Shown piece by piece: positions 59,079-64,000 of a stretch of DNA of 64,000 nucleotides. This stretch comes from DLAJ01 sp023663615 (GTDB lineage: Bacteria > Bacillota > Clostridia > Lachnospirales > Lachnospiraceae): the NCBI GenBank assembly GCA_023663615.1, contig JAMPHA010000001.1, forward strand, positions 682,001 to 746,000, read 5' to 3'. A program made the translations under genes and the position numbers. The notes beneath the pieces were generated by a model. That model was given only the letters and a program-made list of their open reading frames with translations, was not told the origin of the DNA and ran no database searches. How positions within the stretch are numbered: position 1 is the first letter of the stretch; every line of letters starts with the position of its first letter.

Positions 59079-61280
59079 CGTCTCACAGGTAAATACAAGT
59101 TTTGCAAGCTGCCGCGCGATCCGTTCGGCACCGTTTCCATCCACGAACGCATACATGGCGTCCGCCAGCTTTTTCCGTTCCGGCGCCGCTGCAAGATGCG
59201 TAAGCGCCGTCTCCATGCGCGCGGCAGCTTCTTTCTGAAAACGATCTGCGCGAATATCTCCAAGATTGACGGCGCCCGTTTCACGCGCAAACGCTTCCGC
59301 CCCGCATTTCTGATTGTCCGCCAGATAATACAGAATTACCGGAAGACGCGCCGCGCACAGCTCATAGAGCGTACTGCCCGCCGCCGCGACCGCAAGATCG
59401 CTCTCATGCATCAAAGAAGATAAATCGCTGCACCCCTCTATGACCGTAACATTCTTATTTTGCCCGGAGAGCCGATAAAGCGCCTCTTTTCCCTCTGCAT
59501 ACGGTCCGCAGACGACCAAAATCCGCGCATCCGGCAGCAGCTTTGTAAGCAGATTCGCAAACCATACGCCCGCGCCATACGGATCAGCGCCGCCGGTCGT
59601 CACAAGTACCGTACCGATCGCGTCGCGTACCGTATCCTCCTCCCGCCGGAAAGAGGGGCGGACCGGTGCATAGTCCGGACCGAGCAGATAGACGCAGTCA
59701 GCATTTGTTTTTCCGGAAGAATGCGGCTGTGCCTCTTCCCGCGCTTCCTCTCCCGCCGGATACGCAAGCTGCTCCGCATAAATATTGTAATTGATCAGCA
59801 TATCCGCCGGATACGCCCGTCCGCCAAGGTCGTCCATCCAGACCACCCTGTGCCCGTTTTCTTTCAGCATCTCCATATAGCGTCCGGTTACACAATAGCT
59901 GTCCAGCACGATCGGCGCGCCATCCGCCAGCAGCATAGATAATTTGTCAGGCTCCGACTCCATATCCCGATAATCCGTTCCCAAAGTAAGGCATGGAAAC
60001 CCCCGCGTAAGGATCAATTCCTGCGCCTCCCCGCCCGCGGTCACAAACACCGGATAGAGCCCCTGTTTTTCACATGCATCCGCGATCGTAAGGCAGCGCA
60101 TGATATGCCCATATCCGATCGTTTTATTGGCATCTGCACGAAAATAAATCAACGCTTTACGTGGTATTTCCGCGTGAAAACATACCACATCCGCCGTATC
60201 CGGTACCTCCCTGCCGCCCTCAACCAGCTCCCACGCAAGCGGTTCGCCGCGGCTTATGTCCCGTACCGCACGCCTGCCCAGCACGCGCTCATAATATTTC
60301 GGGGCAAGCCCGTCCGCCGGACGGATGCTGCGGATATTTTTCTCGGTAAAGACCTCCCCTGCCCGCATATCCGCCGTCACAAAAAGGCTCCGTCGGAATT
60401 GCAGATTCTCCTTTTCCTGCTCCGCCGCGCCGTAAAACACGGTTCCGAGCGCCGCCTCCGTCTCCCGCACATCCTGCACCATCTGCCGAAACTCCTCCGG
60501 CGTCATGGAAAAAGACGAATCGGGATTCTCGATCTCCCGTCCGAGACAGAAATGCTTTTCTATGATGCTTGCGCCGAGCGCTGCCGACGTCGCCGCACTG
60601 AACGAACCCATGGAATGGTCGGACAAGCCGACGACCGTTCCAAAACGCTCCTTCATATCCGCGATCGTCCGCAGATTCATCTGCTCCGGTCTGGCGGGAT
60701 AGGCGCTGGAGCACTTTAAGAGCGCAAGCTGCCGGTTTCCCGTTTGATATATCGTCTGTATGGCTTCCTGTATTTCTTCTTCCTTTGCCATTCCAGTTGA
60801 CATAATAATCGGTTTCTGTTTCGATGCGATATAAGAGATCAGCGGCAGATCTACCAGCTCAAAGGAAGCGATCTTATAAAATAAGATTCCCATTTCCTCC
60901 AAAAAATCCACCGACGTTTTATCAAACGGGGTTGAAAGAAATTGAATCCCTGCCTTGTCCGCTTCTTCCTTTAAGAGCGGCTGCCATTCCCACGGCGTAT
61001 ACGCTTTCCCATACAGCCCATACAGGTTTTCTCCCGCCCATGTGCCGCCGTCAATATGAAAATACGGCAGATCGCAGTCGATCGTCATCGTATCCGGCGT
61101 ATAGGTCTGAATTTTAATGCAGTCCGCCCCCGCTTCCTTCGCCGCATGAATGATCTCCTTTGCGCGCTCTATACTTCCGGCATGGTTCGCGGACATCTCG
61201 GCAATGATGTATGCAGGAAATCCTTCACCGATCACGCGGTTTTGTACGGTTATTGTCGAAGCCTGTTTCGTCTTTGTCAT
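59076..61280 (-). CDS. Fused pseudaminic acid synthase (PseI) and UDP-sugar hydrolase (PseG)
   Basis: ATG 61280 follows AGGGGG closely; the frame extends 78 bases further to an ATG without a site. Residues 1-355 are PseI: IIAEMSANHAGSIERAKEII, GADCIKIQTYTPDTM, FLSTPFDKTSVDFLEEMG, LLKCSSAYPA, VGLSDHSMGS and EKHFCLGR, ending in a SAF domain (about 297-353). Residues about 376-734 are PseG: IYFRADANKTIGYGHIMRC with the catalytic histidine, VVWMDDLGGR, LVTTGGADPYG and VAAAGSTLYELCAARLP. PseG removes UDP from the 2,4-diacetamido sugar and PseI condenses it with phosphoenolpyruvate to Pse, so two consecutive steps are in one chain. The linker is short and no internal stop is seen. Confidence 0.88.
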   Translation of the reverse strand: MTKTKQASTITVQNRVIGEGFPAYIIAEMSANHAGSIERAKEIIHAAKEAGADCIKIQTYTPDTMTIDCDLPYFHIDGGTWAGENLYGLYGKAYTPWEWQPLLKEEADKAGIQFLSTPFDKTSVDFLEEMGILFYKIASFELVDLPLISYIASKQKPIIMSTGMAKEEEIQEAIQTIYQTGNRQLALLKCSSAYPARPEQMNLRTIADMKERFGTVVGLSDHSMGSFSAATSAALGASIIEKHFCLGREIENPDSSFSMTPEEFRQMVQDVRETEAALGTVFYGAAEQEKENLQFRRSLFVTADMRAGEVFTEKNIRSIRPADGLAPKYYERVLGRRAVRDISRGEPLAWELVEGGREVPDTADVVCFHAEIPRKALIYFRADANKTIGYGHIMRCLTIADACEKQGLYPVFVTAGGEAQELILTRGFPCLTLGTDYRDMESEPDKLSMLLADGAPIVLDSYCVTGRYMEMLKENGHRVVWMDDLGGRAYPADMLINYNIYAEQLAYPAGEEAREEAQPHSSGKTNADCVYLLGPDYAPVRPSFRREEDTVRDAIGTVLVTTGGADPYGAGVWFANLLTKLLPDARILVVCGPYAEGKEALYRLSGQNKNVTVIEGCSDLSSLMHESDLAVAAAGSTLYELCAARLPVILYYLADNQKCGAEAFARETGAVNLGDIRADRFQKEAAARMETALTHLAAAPERKKLADAMYAFVDGNGAERIARQLAKLVFTCET

Positions 61281-61347
61281 ATGATCCCCCTTTGTGCGTA
61301 TCCTTACGCCAATCTGCAGCCGTTCCGTCAAATTTGTGTCTGTCACG

Positions 61348-62037
61348 TTACCCTTCATGAAGAATGCGGTACTTCATCTCCGCAATCCTCCAATCCTCCT
61401 CCGTGTCGATGTCCTGCACGGCAAGTTCGTCCATCAGATACGGCGCGGTATGCGCCATGATCATTGTGCGCTGCTTCAAGAACGAAGCGACACGGATACA
61501 GTAAAACTGCCCGCAGTCATGGTAATGCGGCTCTAAGTCCTGCGAACGCTTCGCCATGGACTCCTTATCGGACGCTACAAGCTCTCCGTTCCGCAGTACG
61601 ACGCTTCTCTGCGGCGGAAATGAAAATTTCACGACAGGCAGCACGCCGTCCGCACTGCCGGAAAGAAGAATGTTCATCGCCTCTTTTAACGCCTCCGCCG
61701 TAAGAAACGGCGCAGTCGGATAGATCACACATGCCGTCTCATAATAGATACCGCGCTTCGCATATTCCTCCAGCACTTCCGATACCACATCCGCTGTCGC
61801 CGCATAGTCGTTCGAGGTCCGCTCGCTGCGCATAAACGGTACCTGCGCGCCGCATTCCTTCGCGATCCCGGCGATCTCCTCATCATCCGTCGATACCATG
61901 ACCGTATCGAACAGACCGCTCGCAAGCGCCGCCTCAATGGAATACGCCAAGATCGGTTTTCCCAGAAACGGCTTGATATTTTTGCGCGGGATCCGTTTGC
62001 TGCCGCCGCGCGCGGTAATGATTGCTATGGATGACAT
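61348..62037 (-). CDS. pseF: Pseudaminic acid CMP-transferase (PseF)
   Basis: ATG 62037 is preceded by GGAGG; an ATG nine codons upstream is not. The 229-residue protein begins SSIAIITARGGSKRIPRKNIKPF (residues 2-24), the CTP-binding loop of CMP-sialic acid-type synthetases, and has VSTDDEEIAGIAKECGA, ERTSNDYAATADVV, CVIYPTAPFLT and VQDIDTEEDWRIAEMKY. The ARGGSKRIPRKN form and length are those of PseF rather than NeuA. It activates Pse as CMP-Pse for transfer. It lies between PseC and the PseI-PseG fusion. Confidence 0.9.
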   Translation of the reverse strand: MSSIAIITARGGSKRIPRKNIKPFLGKPILAYSIEAALASGLFDTVMVSTDDEEIAGIAKECGAQVPFMRSERTSNDYAATADVVSEVLEEYAKRGIYYETACVIYPTAPFLTAEALKEAMNILLSGSADGVLPVVKFSFPPQRSVVLRNGELVASDKESMAKRSQDLEPHYHDCGQFYCIRVASFLKQRTMIMAHTAPYLMDELAVQDIDTEEDWRIAEMKYRILHEG

Positions 62038-62087
62038 CTGATCTCCTCCGTTCTTATGCCCCATGCTGACTCATAGCGAGACACATT

Positions 62088-63326
62088 TTATCGTTTAAGC
62101 GCTTCCTCATGGTCCGGCCTTCTGCTGCACTCTACAATCTTCCTTACCGCATGGATCACATCCTCCACATCCTGATCGGTCATGGCGTAATAGAGCGGCA
62201 GACTCATGATCTCTTCATACAGCTTTTCCGCATTCGGACAAATGCCTTTCCGATACCCTAGTTTTTCATAATACGGGTGATAGTATACGAGAATATAATG
62301 GACATTACAGCAAATATTCTCCGCCGCCATCGCGTCAAAAAACTGCCTTCTGCCAATCGTCAGCCGTTCGGGACGGATGCGCAGAATATAAAGATGCCTC
62401 GTCGTATCGGATTCCGGAATCTCCTTCTGCACAAAAAGCTCCGGCATCCTTGAAAACGCCTCGTTATAACGCGCGACGATTTCTTTTCTTCTCTGCTGAA
62501 ACTTCTCCAACTTGTCAAGCTGACTTATGATCAGCGCCGCCTGAATATCCGTTATACGATAATTCATACCAAGCCCGATCTGCTCATAATACCATCCGCC
62601 TTCCGGCTCGTGCACGAGCAGCTCCGGGTTCCTTGTGATGCCATGGGCACGGAATAACAGCAGCTTTTCGTACAATTCTTTTGAATCGGTCAGCACGGCG
62701 CCGCCTTCGCCGCCCGTCACGGTCTTGACCGGATGAAAGCTGAACGTCGTCATGTCGGCAATGCTGCCGACGCCGCGCCCCTTATAACGCGTCCCGATCG
62801 AGTGCGCGCCGTCCGTTATGAGATATATTTTTCTTCCGTTTCTTACACCGGCATCCTCACATGCCGAAAGAAGTTCGTCAATCTGCGCCGACTGCCCCGT
62901 ATAATCAACCGCGACCACCGCTCTCGTCGCCTCCGTCATATGCGCCTTTACACTCTCCGGCGAAATATTATAAGTCTCAGGATCAATATCGGCAAACACC
63001 GGCTTCGCGCCGCAGTAGAGCGCGCAGTTCGCCGACGCCGCAAACGTGATCGGCGTTGTGATGACTTCGTCCCCCGGCTGCACGTCCGCCGCCATGCACG
63101 CGATATGGAGCGCCGCCGTCCCGTTGCTGCACGCGACGGCATACTTCGCGCCCGTGAGCGCGCAGAGACGCTGCTCTAATTCCGTGATCTTCGGTCCGCA
63201 CGTCAGATCCTGATAGCGGAGCACCTGCGCGACCGCTTCCACGTCCGCTTCGTCGATGTATTGGTGCCCGTAATATAATTTTGTCTCCCTCACCGGCTTC
63301 CCGCCGTCGATTGCAAGTTTTTCCAT
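62088..63326 (-). CDS. pseC: UDP-4-amino-4,6-dideoxy-AltNAc transaminase (PseC)
   Basis: The 412-residue PLP enzyme begins MEKLAIDGGKPVRETKLYYGHQ and has VACSNGTAALHIA, PGDEVITTPITFAASANC, TDGAHSIGTRYKGRGVG and SFHPVKTVTGGEGGAV with the Schiff-base lysine K201. The C-terminal VYYHPYYEKLGYRKGICPNAEKLYEE matches PseC closely. It aminates the 4-keto sugar made by PseB, the inverting UDP-GlcNAc 4,6-dehydratase, which would be expected upstream, beyond the right edge or the SGNH-like gene. AAGGAAGGG precedes the ATG. Confidence 0.9.
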   Translation of the reverse strand: MEKLAIDGGKPVRETKLYYGHQYIDEADVEAVAQVLRYQDLTCGPKITELEQRLCALTGAKYAVACSNGTAALHIACMAADVQPGDEVITTPITFAASANCALYCGAKPVFADIDPETYNISPESVKAHMTEATRAVVAVDYTGQSAQIDELLSACEDAGVRNGRKIYLITDGAHSIGTRYKGRGVGSIADMTTFSFHPVKTVTGGEGGAVLTDSKELYEKLLLFRAHGITRNPELLVHEPEGGWYYEQIGLGMNYRITDIQAALIISQLDKLEKFQQRRKEIVARYNEAFSRMPELFVQKEIPESDTTRHLYILRIRPERLTIGRRQFFDAMAAENICCNVHYILVYYHPYYEKLGYRKGICPNAEKLYEEIMSLPLYYAMTDQDVEDVIHAVRKIVECSRRPDHEEALKR

Positions 63327-63408
63327 TCTATACCCTTCCTTTCCGTAACCCGCAGACTAAAAATCCTCATGCTCTGTCCCGCAGTCTGCATCCTGTCTTT
63401 TTCGTATT

Positions 63409-64000
63409 TCAGTCTTCCGGTCTCATATGCTCATAATCATCCCAGATGCTGTCATAATCATAAGTATGCACATATTCCCGAAAATTCTCAAGAATCTCCT
63501 CATAATCGCCCTTATGAACCTCGCCCCTGCCGTCCGCCATCGCCTCGGCGATATGCCGCGACACCTCTCTCGAATAATGAATCCTATCCGTATAGTTCTC
63601 CAGATCGGCAGTAATCTCATAATCATCATGAAAAAAGAATACCCTTACATTATCATGATCAAGCAGGCGCTCCATGATATATGCCTCATTCGTAAGAATC
63701 GCATCCGTCTGTCGGAGGCGCTCAAAATCATACCAATAAAGAATACTGTAGGGCGGGAAAAAAATATAAAACTGCGTTTCCGGATGGCGTTCGATCATCG
63801 GGCAGATATTCACATCCATATTTTCCCTGACTGCATCGAGCAAAAAATCATCCGCATACTCCTGATCGGAACGCGGGATCGGATGGTAACTGTTTAACGC
63901 CACCCACTTATTATAACCGAACAACTGCCATGTGCTGTAGTAATCCGTCCGGTCCGTCCCCTGCGACGGATCCAGAAACGGCTTTAGGATATAATCGAGC
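63409..64000 (-). CDS. SGNH-hydrolase-like protein, N-terminus outside window
   Basis: The frame is open to the right edge; 197 codons are visible and the start is missing. The visible part contains LFGYNKWVALNSYHPIP, ETQFYIFFPPYSILYWYDF and ENYTDRIHYSREVSRHIAEAM. The D-x-x-H in TDRIH fits the block V catalytic Asp-His of SGNH/GDSL hydrolases, and FFPPYSILYW the strand before it; the nucleophile serine would be in the missing part. Similar proteins occur beside MBOAT genes in glycan loci as O-acetylation partners. That role here is inference. I do not recognise a named family with certainty. Confidence 0.5.
   Translation of the reverse strand, partial: LDYILKPFLDPSQGTDRTDYYSTWQLFGYNKWVALNSYHPIPRSDQEYADDFLLDAVRENMDVNICPMIERHPETQFYIFFPPYSILYWYDFERLRQTDAILTNEAYIMERLLDHDNVRVFFFHDDYEITADLENYTDRIHYSREVSRHIAEAMADGRGEVHKGDYEEILENFREYVHTYDYDSIWDDYEHMRPED

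Overview
The window is part of a very large cell-surface glycan locus, and almost every gene reads right to left on the minus strand. Many genes touch, overlap by ATGA, or sit within a few bases of the next, and no gene-free stretch exceeds 300 bases. Moderate base composition, AGGAGG-type ribosome sites and close resemblance to Bacillus Eps-type enzymes point to a Firmicute. A gut Clostridia/Lachnospiraceae-type organism is my inference; no rRNA or other phylogenetic marker is present.

Layout in transcription order. Right edge to 54 kb: a partial SGNH-like protein, then a pseudaminic acid set (PseC, PseF, a PseI-PseG fusion), a WecE-type aminotransferase, a GT-C-like membrane protein, a GNAT acetyltransferase (PseH- or WecD-like) and a GtrB-like polyprenyl-phosphate glycosyltransferase. 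54-41 kb: a small frameshifted membrane gene, an O-antigen ligase/polymerase-like protein, an EpsC/PglF-type dehydratase, an EpsN-type aminotransferase, a small initiating phosphoglycosyl transferase, a FemAB-like protein, a GT4, and a TviB/WbpP pair predicted to make UDP-GalNAcA. 41-30 kb: four GT4 genes, two asparagine-synthase-type amidotransferases, a second FemAB-like gene, then a probable type III toxin-antitoxin unit (promoter, two 47-48 base repeats, terminator, ToxN/AbiQ-like toxin) and a DUF2334 protein. 30-21 kb: a PglK-like ABC flippase, a capsule-synthesis-type transferase, a GtrII-like protein, a second (large) initiating sugar transferase, a GT2 and an MBOAT gene. 21-1 kb: the AlgX-like partner, an unclassified GT-D-like protein, two fucosyltransferase-like genes, two ATP-grasp genes, two more aminotransferases, GT4 and GT2 genes, acyltransferase 3, a second PglK-like ABC flippase, GT-C-like membrane proteins, a DUF6492 protein, an RfbH/E1-type 3-dehydratase and a partial HMGL-like aldolase at the left edge.

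Together the genes describe synthesis of several activated amino, deoxy and acidic sugars, their assembly on polyprenyl phosphate by two initiating enzymes, flipping by two ABC transporters (no Wzx seen), polymerisation or ligation, and decoration by acylation, amidation and perhaps aminoacylation. Several precursor enzymes (RmlA/RmlB, PseB, CDP-glucose 4,6-dehydratase) are not in the window and must lie outside if the pathways are complete. The least expected element is the toxin-antitoxin unit at 31.2-31.9 kb.
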